Source: Pseudomonas sp. PDM05 (GTDB lineage: Bacteria > Pseudomonadota > Gammaproteobacteria > Pseudomonadales > Pseudomonadaceae). Taken from it: 64,000 nucleotides of DNA. Below are positions 50,081-59,661 of this stretch, one piece after another. The notes below the pieces were generated by a model. It was not told the DNA's origin and ran no database searches. It saw only the letters and a program-made list of their open reading frames with translations. The position numbers and the translations under genes are program-made. Location: positions 62,001 through 126,000 of the forward strand of contig NZ_JACVAC010000010.1 of NCBI RefSeq assembly GCF_014851685.1, written 5' to 3'. Positions within the stretch are counted from its first letter, which is position 1, and every line of letters starts with the position of its first letter.

Positions 50081-53000
50081 TCAGATATTTTGACGATCGC
50101 CCTTGGGATCGAAGAACACCGAAGACACAATCTCCGCCTCGATCACACTGCCATCGGCCTGTGGCGAGAACACCCGTTCACCTATGCGCTTCAAGCCGCC
50201 CTTGACCACGCCCATGGCAAACGAATAACCAAGGGAGTTGTGCGCATAACTTGAAGTGACGTGACCGACCATCTTCATCGGGATCGACTGCTTCGGATCA
50301 AACACCAGTTGCGCACCTTCGGGCAGCCACACTTTCGGATCGACCGGCTTGAGGCCCACCAGTTGCTTGCGCTCTTCACGCACACAGTCTTCACGGTTCA
50401 TGCCGCGCCAGCCGATCCACGAGAACGGCTTGGTGCGACCAACACACCAGCCCATGTTCAGGTCGTCCGGGGTCATCGAGCCGTCGGTATCCTGGCCGAC
50501 GATGATGAAGCCCTTCTCGGCCCGCAGCACGTGCATGGTTTCGGTGCCGTACGGGGTCAGGTTGTACTTCTTGCCCGCCGCGACGATCTGTTCGAGCACG
50601 CCCATGGCGTAGTCGGCCTGCACGTTGACTTCGTACGACAGCTCGCCGGTAAACGAGATCCGGAACACCCGCGCCGGTACGCCGCCCACCAGGCCTTCTT
50701 TCCAGGTCATGAACGGGAAGCCGTCCTTGTCCAGGTCGATGTCGGTGACTTCGGCCAGCAGCTTGCGGCTGTTGGGGCCGGACAGGGTCATGGTGGCCCA
50801 GTGGTCGGTGACCGAGGTGAAGTACACCTTGAGGTCTGGCCATTCGGTCTGTTGGTAGATTTCCAGCCACTGCAGCACGCGAGCAGCGCCGCCGGTGGTG
50901 GTGGTCATCAGGAAGTGGTTGTCGGCGAGGCAGGCCGTTACGCCGTCGTCGAAGACCATGCCGTCTTCCTTGCACATCAGGCCGTAGCGCGCCTTGCCCA
51001 CATCGAGCTTGGTCCAGGCGTTGGTGTAGATGCGGTTGAGGAACTCACGGGCATCCGGGCCCTGAATGTCGATCTTGCCGAGTGTGGACGCATCCAGCAG
51101 GCCCACGCTGTCGCGCACGGCCAGGCATTCGCGTTTCACCGCGGCGTGCAGGTCTTCACCGTTGCGTGGGAAATACCATGGGCGTTTCCACTGGCCGACG
51201 TCTTCAAACTCGGCGCCGTTCTTCACGTGCCAGGCTTGCAGTGCGGTGTAGCGCACAGGTTCGAAGATGTGCCCACAGTGACGGCCCGCCACCGCGCCGA
51301 ACGTCACCGGCGTGTAGTTCGGACGGAACATGGTGGTGCCCATCTGCGGGATGGTCACGTTCAACGAACGGGCGGCAATCGCCAGGCCGTTGACGTTGCC
51401 CAGCTTGCCCTGGTCGGTGCCGAAGCCCAGCGCGGTGTAGCGCTTGACGTGCTCGACCGACTCGAAACCTTCGCGGGTCGCCAGTTCGATGGCGGCGGCG
51501 GTGACGTCGTTCTGCAGGTCGACGAATTGCTTCGGCGCCCGTGCGGTCGGCTTGTCGTGGGGCACCTGGTATACCGCCAGCGTTGGCTCTTCCAAGCGGC
51601 TCAGGGCTTTTGGCAGGGTGCCTTCCACCGGCGCAAAACCGGCTTCGCTGGCCGCGCGCACGCCGCCTTCAAAACCATCGGCCAGGGAATCGCCGAGGCC
51701 GTAGACGCCGTTGATGCCACCGACGCACACGCGTTTCTGCGGCGCTTCGCCCGGGACAAAACCGAGGATGTCTTCACGCCAGGTCGGCTTGCCGCCCAGG
51801 TGCGACGCCAGGTGAACCACCGGGCTGTAGCCGCCGGAACTGGCCACCAGGTCACAGTCCAGCCATTCGCCTGGGCTGGTGACTTTGTGCGCTTTCACAT
51901 CGATCGCGGCCACACGGGCAGCGGTGACGTGCTTGCTGCCACGGGCTTCGATCACGGCGCTGCCGGTGAGGATGCGAATACCTTTGGCGCGGGCTTCTTC
52001 CACCAGCGCACCACGTGGGTTGTGGCGCACATCGGCGACGGCGACCACTTGCAGGCCGGCGTCGAGCCAGTCCAGCGCAACGCGGTAGGCGTGGTCGTTG
52101 TTGGTCGACAGCACCAGTTTTTTACCCGGCGCCACGCCGTAGCGACGCACGTAGGTAGAGACCGCACCGGCGAGCATGTTGCCCGGCACGTCGTTGTTGC
52201 CGTACACCAGTGGACGCTCGCACGCGCCCGTCGCCAGCACCACGCGCTTGGCACGCACACGGTGGATACGCTGACGCACCACGCCAATCGGCGCACGGTC
52301 ACCGAGGTGATCGGTGAGGCGCTCGTGAATGGTCAGGAAGTTATGGTCGTGGTAGCCGTTGACGGTGGCGCGCGGCAGCAGCACCACGTCCGGCAGGGCC
52401 TTGAGTTCAGCGATGACGCTGGCGACCCATTCGGTAGCCGGCTTGCCGTCGAGGCTTTCGCGGGAATCGAGCAGCGAACCGCCGAACTCCTCCTGCTCGT
52501 CGGCAATGATCACGCGCGCGCCGCTGCGTGCGGCAGCCAGTGCGGCGGCCAGGCCGGCAGGGCCTGCACCGACCACCAGCACGTCGCAGTGACGGTTGAA
52601 GTTGTCGTAGGTGTCCGGATCGTTCTCGGTCGGCGAGCGGCCCAGACCGGCAGCCTTACGAATGTACTTCTCGTAGGTCATCCAGAACGATTGTGGGTAC
52701 ATGAAGGTTTTGTAGTAGAAACCCGGCGGCATCAGCTTGCCGCCGACCTTGCCGAGAATGCCCATCACGTCATTGTTGACGTTCGGCCAGCCGTTGGTGC
52801 TGGTGGCGACCAGGCCTTGGTACAGCGCCTGTTGCGTGGCGCGCACGTTGGGAATCTGGGTGGCTTCGGTCGCACCGATCTGCAACACCGCGTTCGGCTC
52901 TTCGGCGCCGGCGGCGAAGATGCCGCGAGGACGCGAGTACTTGAAGCTGCGGCCGATGATGTCGACGCCGTTGGCCAACAGGGCGGCGGCCAGGGTGTCG

Positions 53001-53098
53001 CCTTCAAAGCCCTTGTAGGTCTGGCCGTTGAAGGTAAACGTCAGGACTTTATTACGGTCGATCCGGCCACCGTTGGACAGGCGATTGGTCTGGCTCAT
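50081..53098 (-). CDS. soxA: SoxA, sarcosine oxidase alpha subunit
   Basis: 1005 aa. The N-terminal ferredoxin-like region (VLTFTFNGQTYKGFEGDTLA) is followed by a Rossmann dinucleotide domain DVLVVGAGPAGLAAALAAA (about 175-195), a second ATGACERPLVYGNNDVPGN segment, and a C-terminal GcvT/THF-binding domain (about 600-985). It carries NAD and folate sites, and moves the methyl carbon to THF. It overlaps soxD by 4 bp. Confidence 0.97.
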   Translation of the reverse strand: MSQTNRLSNGGRIDRNKVLTFTFNGQTYKGFEGDTLAAALLANGVDIIGRSFKYSRPRGIFAAGAEEPNAVLQIGATEATQIPNVRATQQALYQGLVATSTNGWPNVNNDVMGILGKVGGKLMPPGFYYKTFMYPQSFWMTYEKYIRKAAGLGRSPTENDPDTYDNFNRHCDVLVVGAGPAGLAAALAAARSGARVIIADEQEEFGGSLLDSRESLDGKPATEWVASVIAELKALPDVVLLPRATVNGYHDHNFLTIHERLTDHLGDRAPIGVVRQRIHRVRAKRVVLATGACERPLVYGNNDVPGNMLAGAVSTYVRRYGVAPGKKLVLSTNNDHAYRVALDWLDAGLQVVAVADVRHNPRGALVEEARAKGIRILTGSAVIEARGSKHVTAARVAAIDVKAHKVTSPGEWLDCDLVASSGGYSPVVHLASHLGGKPTWREDILGFVPGEAPQKRVCVGGINGVYGLGDSLADGFEGGVRAASEAGFAPVEGTLPKALSRLEEPTLAVYQVPHDKPTARAPKQFVDLQNDVTAAAIELATREGFESVEHVKRYTALGFGTDQGKLGNVNGLAIAARSLNVTIPQMGTTMFRPNYTPVTFGAVAGRHCGHIFEPVRYTALQAWHVKNGAEFEDVGQWKRPWYFPRNGEDLHAAVKRECLAVRDSVGLLDASTLGKIDIQGPDAREFLNRIYTNAWTKLDVGKARYGLMCKEDGMVFDDGVTACLADNHFLMTTTTGGAARVLQWLEIYQQTEWPDLKVYFTSVTDHWATMTLSGPNSRKLLAEVTDIDLDKDGFPFMTWKEGLVGGVPARVFRISFTGELSYEVNVQADYAMGVLEQIVAAGKKYNLTPYGTETMHVLRAEKGFIIVGQDTDGSMTPDDLNMGWCVGRTKPFSWIGWRGMNREDCVREERKQLVGLKPVDPKVWLPEGAQLVFDPKQSIPMKMVGHVTSSYAHNSLGYSFAMGVVKGGLKRIGERVFSPQADGSVIEAEIVSSVFFDPKGDRQNI

Positions 53099-53397
53099 AC
53101 CTTCTCTCCAGAGGCCTTGGCGGTGAATTGTGGCTTCTCACCGATCTTGTAGGTTTCAAGAATTTCGTAGGTCAGGGTGTCGCGGGTCGCGTTGAAATAC
53201 TGGCGGCAACCGGCGGCGTGAATCCACAACTCGTGGTGCAGGCCACGGGGGTTGTCGCGGAAGAACATGTAGTCGCCCCACTGCTCATCGGTGCAGGCAT
53301 TCGGGTCCAGCGGGCGCGGGATATGCGCTTGGCCGGACGCGTGGAATTCCTCTTCGGAGCGCAGTTCGCCACAGTGAGGACAGAAGATATGCAACAT
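53095..53397 (-). CDS. soxD: SoxD, sarcosine oxidase delta subunit (zinc protein)
   Basis: 100 aa. Zinc ligands Cys6 and Cys9 in FCPHCGELRSEEEF, and HxxxC (His59, Cys63) in WIHAAGCRQYFN. It binds the alpha/beta interface of the heterotetramer. AGGAG precedes the ATG; the stop overlaps soxA. Confidence 0.95.
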   Translation of the reverse strand: MLHIFCPHCGELRSEEEFHASGQAHIPRPLDPNACTDEQWGDYMFFRDNPRGLHHELWIHAAGCRQYFNATRDTLTYEILETYKIGEKPQFTAKASGEKV

Positions 53398-53411
53398 AGG
53401 AATTTCTCCTG

Positions 53412-54662
53412 TTAGTGGGCGACGGCCGCAGCGCCGTGTTCGTCGATCAACGCACCGTTGTGGAAACGGTCGATGGAGAAAGGTGCGGCCAACGGGTGCA
53501 TTTCACCCTTGGCGAGGCTGGCGGCAAACACGTTGCCTGAGCCTGGAGTGGCCTTGAAGCCACCGGTGCCCCAACCGCAGTTGAAGAACATGTTCGGCAC
53601 TGGCGTCTTGGAGATGATCGGGCAGGCGTCCGGCGTGGTGTCGACGATGCCGCCCCACTGGCGGTTCATGCGTACGCGCGACAGCACCGGGAACATCTCG
53701 ACGATGGCCTGGATGGTGTGCTCGATCACCGGGTACGAACCACGCTGGCCGTAGCCGTTGTAGCCGTCGATACCGGCGCCGATCACCAGGTCGCCCTTGT
53801 CGGACTGGCTGATGTAACCGTGCACGGCGTTGGACATGATCACGCTGTCGATAATCGGCTTGATCGGCTCCGACACCAACGCTTGCAGCGGATGGGATTC
53901 GATCGGCAGGCGGAACCCGGCCAGCGAAGCCATGTGCCCGGAGTTACCGGCCGTGACCACACCGACGCGCTTGGCGCCGATAAAGCCCTTGGTGGTTTCC
54001 ACGCCGATGCACACGCCGTTTTCCTTGCGGAAACCGATCACTTCGGTCTGCTGGATCAGGTCCACGCCAAGGGCGTCGGCAGCACGGGCAAAGCCCCACG
54101 CCACGGCATCGTGACGGGCCACGCCGCCGCGCCGTTGCACGGTGGCACCGAGTACCGGGTAGCGGGTGTTTTTCGAGCAATCGAGGTACGGGATCTCGTC
54201 GGCCACTTGCTTGGCGTTGAGCAGCTCGCCGTCCACGCCGTTGAGGCGGTTGGCGCTCACACGCCGCTCGGAGTCACGGATGTCTTGCAGGGTGTGGCAC
54301 AGGTTGTACACGCCGCGCTGGGAGAACATCACGTTGTAGTTCAGGTCCTGGGACAGGCCTTCCCACAGTTTCATCGCATGTTCGTACAGGTGCGCCGACT
54401 CGTCCCACAGGTAGTTGGAACGCACGATGGTGGTGTTGCGCGCGGTGTTACCGCCGCCCAGCCAGCCTTTCTCGACCACGGCCACGTTGGTGATGCCGTG
54501 TTCTTTTGCCAGGTAGTAGGCGGTCGCCAGACCATGCCCGCCGCCGCCGACGATGACCACGTCATAGACCTTTTTAGGGGTGGGCGTGCGCCACATCTTC
54601 TGCCAGTTTTCGTGGTGGCTGAGGGAGTGCTTGAAGAGGCCGAAGCCCGAGTAGCGTTGCAT
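53412..54662 (-). CDS. soxB: SoxB, sarcosine oxidase beta subunit
   Basis: I use ATG 54662 (MQRYSGFGLFKHSLSHHENW), eight bases after GGAG, not the long frame to 54824 that enters glyA. 416 aa. DAO-type flavoprotein: YDVVIVGGGGHGLATAYYL (about 33-51), and KGWLGGGNTARNTTIVRSNY near the covalent FMN/FAD region. It oxidises sarcosine. The gene lies 22 bp after glyA. Confidence 0.96.
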   Translation of the reverse strand: MQRYSGFGLFKHSLSHHENWQKMWRTPTPKKVYDVVIVGGGGHGLATAYYLAKEHGITNVAVVEKGWLGGGNTARNTTIVRSNYLWDESAHLYEHAMKLWEGLSQDLNYNVMFSQRGVYNLCHTLQDIRDSERRVSANRLNGVDGELLNAKQVADEIPYLDCSKNTRYPVLGATVQRRGGVARHDAVAWGFARAADALGVDLIQQTEVIGFRKENGVCIGVETTKGFIGAKRVGVVTAGNSGHMASLAGFRLPIESHPLQALVSEPIKPIIDSVIMSNAVHGYISQSDKGDLVIGAGIDGYNGYGQRGSYPVIEHTIQAIVEMFPVLSRVRMNRQWGGIVDTTPDACPIISKTPVPNMFFNCGWGTGGFKATPGSGNVFAASLAKGEMHPLAAPFSIDRFHNGALIDEHGAAAVAH

Positions 54663-54684
54663 AGTCATTACTCCAAAACCGCGC

Positions 54685-55938
54685 TCAGCGATAAACCGGG
54701 AAATCAGCGCACAGGGCAGACACGTGCTTGGCCACGTTGGCCTCGACATCGGCGTCGCCGAGGTTGTCGAGGATGTCGCAGATCCAGCCGGCCAGTTCGA
54801 TGCACTGCGCCACTTTGAAACCACGCGTGGTCACCGCCGGGGTGCCGATGCGCAGGCCCGAGGTCACGAACGGCGACTGCGGGTCATTCGGCACGGCGTT
54901 TTTGTTGACGGTGATGTGGGCGCGACCGAGGGCGGCATCCGCCTCTTTGCCGGTGAGGCCCTGACGGATCAGGCTGACCAGGAACAGGTGGTTATCGGTG
55001 CCGCCGGACACTACATCGTAGCCGCGTTTGATAAACACGCTGGCCATCGCCTGGGCGTTATCGATCACTTGTTGCTGGTAGGCCTTGAAGCCTGGCTCCA
55101 GCGCTTCCTTGAAGCACACGGCCTTGCCGGCGATGACGTGCATCAGCGGGCCGCCCTGGGCGCCGGGGAATACGGCGGCGTTGAGTTTCTTTTCGATCTC
55201 TTCGTTGGACTTGGCCAGGATCAAACCACCACGTGGACCGCGCAGGGTCTTGTGGGTGGTGGTGGTGACCACATCGGCGTACGGCAGCGGGTTCGGGTAC
55301 AGGCCGGCGGCAACCAGGCCGGCGACGTGGGCCATGTCAACGAACAACAGCGCGCCAACCTTGTCGGCGATCTGACGGAAGCGTGGGAAATCCAGAGTCT
55401 TGGAGTAGGCAGAGAAACCGGCCACGACCATTTTCGGCTTGTGCTCGACCGCCAGGCGCTCGACTTCGTCGTAGTCGATCAGGCCGGTGTCGGTGTTGAT
55501 GCCGTATTGCACCGCGTTGTACAGCTTGCCCGAGGACGACACTTTGGCGCCGTGGGTCAAGTGACCGCCGTGGGCCAGGCTCATGCCCAGGATGGTGTCG
55601 CCGGCGTTCAGCAGGGCCAGGTACACGGCGCTGTTGGCGGACGAACCGGAGTGTGGCTGCACGTTGGCGTAATCGGCGCCGAACAGCTGCTTGGCGCGTT
55701 CGATGGCCAGGGCTTCCACTTTATCCACATGCTCGCAGCCACCGTAGTAACGCTTGCCTGGGTAGCCTTCGGCATATTTGTTGGTGAGGCCGCTGCCTTG
55801 AGCTTCCATCACGCGCTTGCTGGTGTAGTTCTCTGACGCGATCAGCTCGATATGATCTTCCTGGCGCTGCTCCTCGGCATTCATCGCCGCCAGCAGTGCA
55901 TCGTCATATCCCTGGATCTGGTCTTGTTTGCTGAACAT
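54685..55938 (-). CDS. glyA: GlyA, serine hydroxymethyltransferase
   Basis: 417 aa. It starts MFSKQDQIQGYDDALLAAMN, with the PLP Lys in TTTTHKTLRGPRGG, YYGGCEHVDKVE, and FSAYSKTLDFPRFRQIAD. It makes serine from glycine and 5,10-methylene-THF. As the first gene of glyA-soxBDAG-purU-fdhA, it consumes both products of sarcosine oxidation. This is the catabolic paralogue expected in Pseudomonas (PAO1 PA5415 position). Confidence 0.97.
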   Translation of the reverse strand: MFSKQDQIQGYDDALLAAMNAEEQRQEDHIELIASENYTSKRVMEAQGSGLTNKYAEGYPGKRYYGGCEHVDKVEALAIERAKQLFGADYANVQPHSGSSANSAVYLALLNAGDTILGMSLAHGGHLTHGAKVSSSGKLYNAVQYGINTDTGLIDYDEVERLAVEHKPKMVVAGFSAYSKTLDFPRFRQIADKVGALLFVDMAHVAGLVAAGLYPNPLPYADVVTTTTHKTLRGPRGGLILAKSNEEIEKKLNAAVFPGAQGGPLMHVIAGKAVCFKEALEPGFKAYQQQVIDNAQAMASVFIKRGYDVVSGGTDNHLFLVSLIRQGLTGKEADAALGRAHITVNKNAVPNDPQSPFVTSGLRIGTPAVTTRGFKVAQCIELAGWICDILDNLGDADVEANVAKHVSALCADFPVYR

Positions 55939-56081
55939 CGCGTCTCTCCCAGCCTTTCGTATTGTTGAGGCCCGGTGCAGGGCCCTTTGATGCGATGGTA
56001 GGGCTGGCGCCTGTAGATCAAATGCCTACGCACGCCACGCAAAGGTGCGTTTACGACATTCATTGAGCGCCGCAGAAAAAA

Positions 56082-56171
56082 TGTGGGAGCGGGCTTGCTC
56101 GCGAATGCGGTGGGCCAGCCAATACATGTGTTGACTGACCCACCGCATTCGCGAGCAAGCCCGCTCCCACA
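56082..56171. repeat. REPIN, class B
   Basis: Inverted pair GTGGGAGCGGGCTTGCTCGC and its complement between glyA and the traX-like gene; the right arm touches the traX stop. Confidence 0.9.
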
Positions 56172-56176
56172 GGGGG

Positions 56177-56899
56177 TTACGCAATGATTTTGCGGACGAT
56201 TAACAGCAGCAGAAAATGCAGAGGATAGAGGGTGTAGGCCCAGCGCCGCATCGCCGGCGGCGAGGCGTTTTTGGCATGTCGCAACAAGACCAGACCGGCC
56301 AATGGCGCGATCAGGCATGTGGCCAATCCCGACATCGCCATCAGCGTGCCGCTATCGAGCAACACCTGCCATTGATTGGCGGCCACGCAGACCAACCCCG
56401 GCAATACGCTGAAATACCAGGCACGGCTAAACACCAGCAGCATCGCCAACGGCAGCAGCACGCCAAAAAATCCGAACATCAGGTACGGGGAAAACACGCC
56501 GGCTATCGTGAGGGCAATCAGCGCCAATCCTCGATCAAAAAGCGTCTTCTGCTGCCATCCTCGCGCAACCAGCATTCCCAGCGCCAAGGTCGGCAACACA
56601 TTCAACGTATCGGCATCCTCGATAAACAACCGGTACGGTACCTCGCTGATCACACTGAACAACAGCAGCCAGCCCAGGTAGCGCACGCTGACCGGGGCCC
56701 CTTTCACCCGGTGCAGATTCGCCGCAATCGCCAGGCAAAACCATGGGAACGCCAGGCGCCCCGGCACATACAAACCGTCCAGGCTCAACCCGACATAGCG
56801 CAGGTGATCGAGCACCATGCACAGCAGCGCCAGCCACTTGAGCAAGTCCAAAGCGCCATCTCGGACAGGTCCGACAGGCAAGGTGTGAGTGCCGTGCAT
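56177..56899 (-). CDS. TraX-family membrane protein
   Basis: Start ATG 56899 (MHGTHTLPVGPVRDGALDLLKWL) with GGGGA upstream; 240 aa with about seven membrane helices. RDGALDLLKWLALLCMVLDHLR and GRLAFPWFCLAIAANL match the TraX family. TraX acetylates F-pilin, but chromosomal members are acyltransferase-3-like proteins of unknown substrate. No conjugation genes are nearby. It is divergent from ltaE. Confidence 0.88.
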   Translation of the reverse strand: MHGTHTLPVGPVRDGALDLLKWLALLCMVLDHLRYVGLSLDGLYVPGRLAFPWFCLAIAANLHRVKGAPVSVRYLGWLLLFSVISEVPYRLFIEDADTLNVLPTLALGMLVARGWQQKTLFDRGLALIALTIAGVFSPYLMFGFFGVLLPLAMLLVFSRAWYFSVLPGLVCVAANQWQVLLDSGTLMAMSGLATCLIAPLAGLVLLRHAKNASPPAMRRWAYTLYPLHFLLLLIVRKIIA

Positions 56900-56989
56900 A
56901 ATTCCCCAGTGACTTTGCATTTACAGAGCGTGCGCACCCGCGACAATCTTGGTTACAGTGCGCACCAACATCGACCACAGGAATGGGCC

Positions 56990-58030
56990 ATGACTGACAA
57001 GAGCCAACAATTCGCCAGCGACAACTATTCCGGCATTTGCCCGGAAGCCTGGGCCGCCATGGAACAAGCCAACCACGGCCATCAACGTGCCTACGGCGAT
57101 GATGAATGGACCCACCGCGCCGCCGACGGTTTCCGCAACCTGTTCGAAACCGATTGTGAAGTGTTCTTCGCCTTCAACGGCACCGCCGCCAACTCCCTGG
57201 CGCTGTCCTCGCTGTGCCAGAGCTACCATAGCGTGATTTGCTCGGAAACCGCCCACGTCGAGACCGACGAATGCGGCGCGCCGGAGTTTTTCTCCAACGG
57301 CTCCAAGCTGCTCACCGCCCGTACCGAAAACGGCAAGCTGACCCCGGAATCGATCCGCGAGATCGCCCTCAAGCGCCAGGACATCCACTACCCCAAGCCC
57401 CGCGTGGTCACCCTGACCCAGGCCACCGAAGTCGGCAGCGTGTACACCCCGGACGAAATCCGCGCCATCAGCGCCACCTGCAAGGAACTCGGGCTGAACC
57501 TGCATATGGACGGCGCACGCTTCTCCAACGCTTGCGCATTCCTGGGCTGCTCGCCGGCCGACCTGACCTGGAAGGCCGGCGTCGACGTGCTGTGCTTTGG
57601 CGGCACCAAAAACGGCATGGCCGTGGGTGAAGCGATCCTGTTCTTCAACCACAAGCTGGCCGAAGACTTCGACTACCGCTGCAAACAGGCCGGCCAGTTG
57701 GCGTCGAAAATGCGCTTCCTGTCTGCCCCTTGGGTAGGCCTGCTGGAAAACGACGCCTGGCTCAAACACGCACGCCACGCCAACCATTGCGCGCAACTGT
57801 TGAGCCGCCTGGTGGCGGATATTCCCGGCGTGGAGTTGATGTTCCCGGTGCAGGCCAACGGCGTGTTCCTGCAACTCTCGGAACCGGCGATTGCGGCGCT
57901 GACAGCCAAGGGCTGGCGCTTCTACACCTTCATCGGCAAAGGCGGCGCGCGCTTCATGTGTGCGTGGGACACAGAAGAGGAACGTGTAAGGGAATTGGCC
58001 GATGATATTCGGAAAGTGATGGGCGCCTGA
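56990..58030 (+). CDS. ltaE: Low-specificity L-threonine aldolase
   Basis: Start ATG 56990 (MTDKSQQFASDNYSGICPEA) with AGGA upstream; 346 aa. PLP fold-type I enzyme with HVETDECGAPEFFSNGSK, LHMDGARFSNA and the Schiff-base Lys in CFGGTKNGMAVGEA. It splits threonine/allo-threonine to glycine and acetaldehyde, feeding the same glycine pool as the neighbouring glyA/sox genes. PAO1 has the same neighbour (PA5413). Confidence 0.95.
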   Translation: MTDKSQQFASDNYSGICPEAWAAMEQANHGHQRAYGDDEWTHRAADGFRNLFETDCEVFFAFNGTAANSLALSSLCQSYHSVICSETAHVETDECGAPEFFSNGSKLLTARTENGKLTPESIREIALKRQDIHYPKPRVVTLTQATEVGSVYTPDEIRAISATCKELGLNLHMDGARFSNACAFLGCSPADLTWKAGVDVLCFGGTKNGMAVGEAILFFNHKLAEDFDYRCKQAGQLASKMRFLSAPWVGLLENDAWLKHARHANHCAQLLSRLVADIPGVELMFPVQANGVFLQLSEPAIAALTAKGWRFYTFIGKGGARFMCAWDTEEERVRELADDIRKVMGA

Positions 58031-58131
58031 TCCCGGCGGATACTGGCGCTATGCCGAGTCTGTTATTTGATATTTCTGACAGCAGCACACTGTATTTTCA
58101 TTGACTAGCCTCTTGGAACCCGCAAGGAAAA

Positions 58132-58147
58132 GGCCGCTGCAGCGGCC
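58132..58147. other. 16-bp perfect palindrome downstream of ltaE
   Basis: GGCCGCTGCAGCGGCC, flanked by AAA and by ACCTTT, 100 bp after ltaE. It may be a weak terminator or processing hairpin. Confidence 0.4.
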
Positions 58148-58213
58148 ACCTTTCGGGTACAACTGCCTGCCGAATCATCGGCCGGAAATGGAAATCCAGC
58201 AGAGAGCCAAACC

Positions 58214-58414
58214 ATGGAATATCAAAGTAACGGTACCACCCTGCAAAACGACGACGGCGTCAACACCACAGTCATCGACTGGGATGAGTTCAGGAAATCC
58301 GCCAGAGTCGGCGACACCATCCGCGAGCCATCAAGGACGTTGAGGATCTACGATAAAGTCTATGAATTGACAGCATCAGGTCAGCACTTCGTCGTGCATA
58401 TCTACGCCCAGTAA
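58214..58414 (+). CDS. Small hypothetical protein, 66 aa
   Basis: ATG with an AGAGAG site upstream. The acidic soluble 66-aa product has TTVIDWDEFRKSARVGDTIR and LRIYDKVYELTASGQHFVVH. No recognised family, signal peptide or helix. It stands alone between ltaE and a REP cluster. Codon choice looks chromosomal and the C-terminal part looks beta-rich, so I consider it probably real. Confidence 0.55.
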   Translation: MEYQSNGTTLQNDDGVNTTVIDWDEFRKSARVGDTIREPSRTLRIYDKVYELTASGQHFVVHIYAQ

Positions 58415-58422
58415 CCACTGAT

Positions 58423-58541
58423 GTGGGAGCGGGCTTGTGTGGGAGCGGGCTTGCTCGCGAATACGCAGTATCAGTCACCAGATCAGTGATCTGACACACC
58501 GCTTTCGCGAGCAAGCCCGCTCCCACACAAGCCCGCTCCTA
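58423..58541. repeat. Nested/duplicated class-B REP cluster
   Basis: The left arm has GTGGGAGCGGGCTTG twice in tandem (from 58424 and 58439), and the right arm ends with a matching second CAAGCCCGCTCC. The whole is thus a palindrome within a palindrome, located just after the gbcB stop. Confidence 0.85.
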
Positions 58542-58560
58542 CTCTGAACTGCGCCCGCTG

Positions 58561-59661
58561 TCAGAACTCGATGCGCACGTCACCCTTCGGTACGCTGCAG
58601 CACGACAGAATGTAACCCTCGGCCTCGTCTTCCTCGGTGATCCCGCCGTTGTGCTCCATCTCCACCTCGCCACCCAGCTTCATCACCTTGCACGTGCCGC
58701 AGATCCCCATGCCACAGGCTTTCGGGATCAACAGGCCGAGCTTGGCCGCTGCCGCGTGCACGGTTTCGCCCGGCGCCACGCGGATGCTTTTGCCCGAGGC
58801 AATGAACTCCACTTGATGCAGGTCCGCCAGGTCGATCTCCGGCGCATCCGCCGCTTGTTCAGCTTGCTCTACCGCATCGGCACGCGCTTCCGCCGGCGTG
58901 GCACCGAAGGATTCCTCGTGATAACGCGCCATATCGAACCCGGCGACTTCCAGCAGGCGTTTCACCGCGTTCATGTACGGCGTCGGGCCGCAGCAGAACA
59001 CTTCGCGCTCAAGGAAGTCCGGCACCATCAGCTCGAGCATCTTGTGATTGAGGTAGCCGCGATAACCCGCCCATGGTTCGCCCAGGCCGTGCTTTTCGCA
59101 GATCAGGTGCAGGCTGAAGTTGTCGATCCGCGACGCCATGTGTTCCAGCTCGCGGTGGTAGATGATGTCTTTGGGCGAGCGGGCGCTGTGGATAAACGTC
59201 ATGTCGACGTTGGCGTTGGTGTCGTAGAACCAGCGCGCCATGGACATTACCGGGGTGATCCCGACACCACCGCTGAGGTACAGCACTTTCGGGCTGGGGA
59301 AATCGATGGCGTTGAACAGGCCGACCGGCCCGTGCACCGCCAGCTCCTGGCCTTCGTGCAAGGTATCGTGCAGCCAGTTGGACACCTTGCCGCCCGGCAC
59401 GCGCTTGATCGTCACCGAGAAGCTGTACGGCACCGACGGCGAGCTGGAAATGGTGTAGGAGCGCATGATCGGCTGCCCTTCGATTTCCAGCTCCAGGGTG
59501 ACGAACTGCCCCGGCTTGAAAAAGAACAGGATCGGCTGGTCGGCCATGAAACAGAAGGTGCGCACGTCCCAGGTTTCCTGGATGACTTTGACGCAACGGA
59601 CAATGTGTCGACCATTGGCCCAGGTCTGGGTGGTTACCGGATTCAGGAAGCTGTTGGACAT
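58561..59661 (-). CDS. gbcB: GbcB, ferredoxin-reductase subunit of glycine betaine demethylase
   Basis: Start ATG 59661 (MSNSFLNPVTTQTWANGRH) with GGAGAA upstream; 366 aa. An FAD-binding reductase domain (MRSYTISSSPSVPYSFSVTIKR), an NADH domain (LYLSGGVGITPVMSMARWF, EVFCCGPTPYMNAVKRLLE) and a C-terminal plant-type [2Fe-2S] ferredoxin (CGMGICGTC ... SCCS). It passes electrons from NAD(P)H to GbcA. It is divergent from gbcA as in PAO1 (PA5410/PA5411). Confidence 0.95.
   Translation of the reverse strand: MSNSFLNPVTTQTWANGRHIVRCVKVIQETWDVRTFCFMADQPILFFFKPGQFVTLELEIEGQPIMRSYTISSSPSVPYSFSVTIKRVPGGKVSNWLHDTLHEGQELAVHGPVGLFNAIDFPSPKVLYLSGGVGITPVMSMARWFYDTNANVDMTFIHSARSPKDIIYHRELEHMASRIDNFSLHLICEKHGLGEPWAGYRGYLNHKMLELMVPDFLEREVFCCGPTPYMNAVKRLLEVAGFDMARYHEESFGATPAEARADAVEQAEQAADAPEIDLADLHQVEFIASGKSIRVAPGETVHAAAAKLGLLIPKACGMGICGTCKVMKLGGEVEMEHNGGITEEDEAEGYILSCCSVPKGDVRIEF

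Noticed and set aside
50261..53152. 963-aa open frame on the plus strand, antisense to soxA
   Set aside because: It is a shadow of the GC-rich soxA codon structure. The translation is His/Gln/Arg-rich with no family match, while the minus-strand frame is a complete SoxA.
56177..56899. TraX homologue as a sign of an integrated conjugative plasmid
   Set aside because: No other tra, mob or integrase gene nearby. Chromosomal TraX-family proteins are common, and the gene sits in a normal metabolic context.
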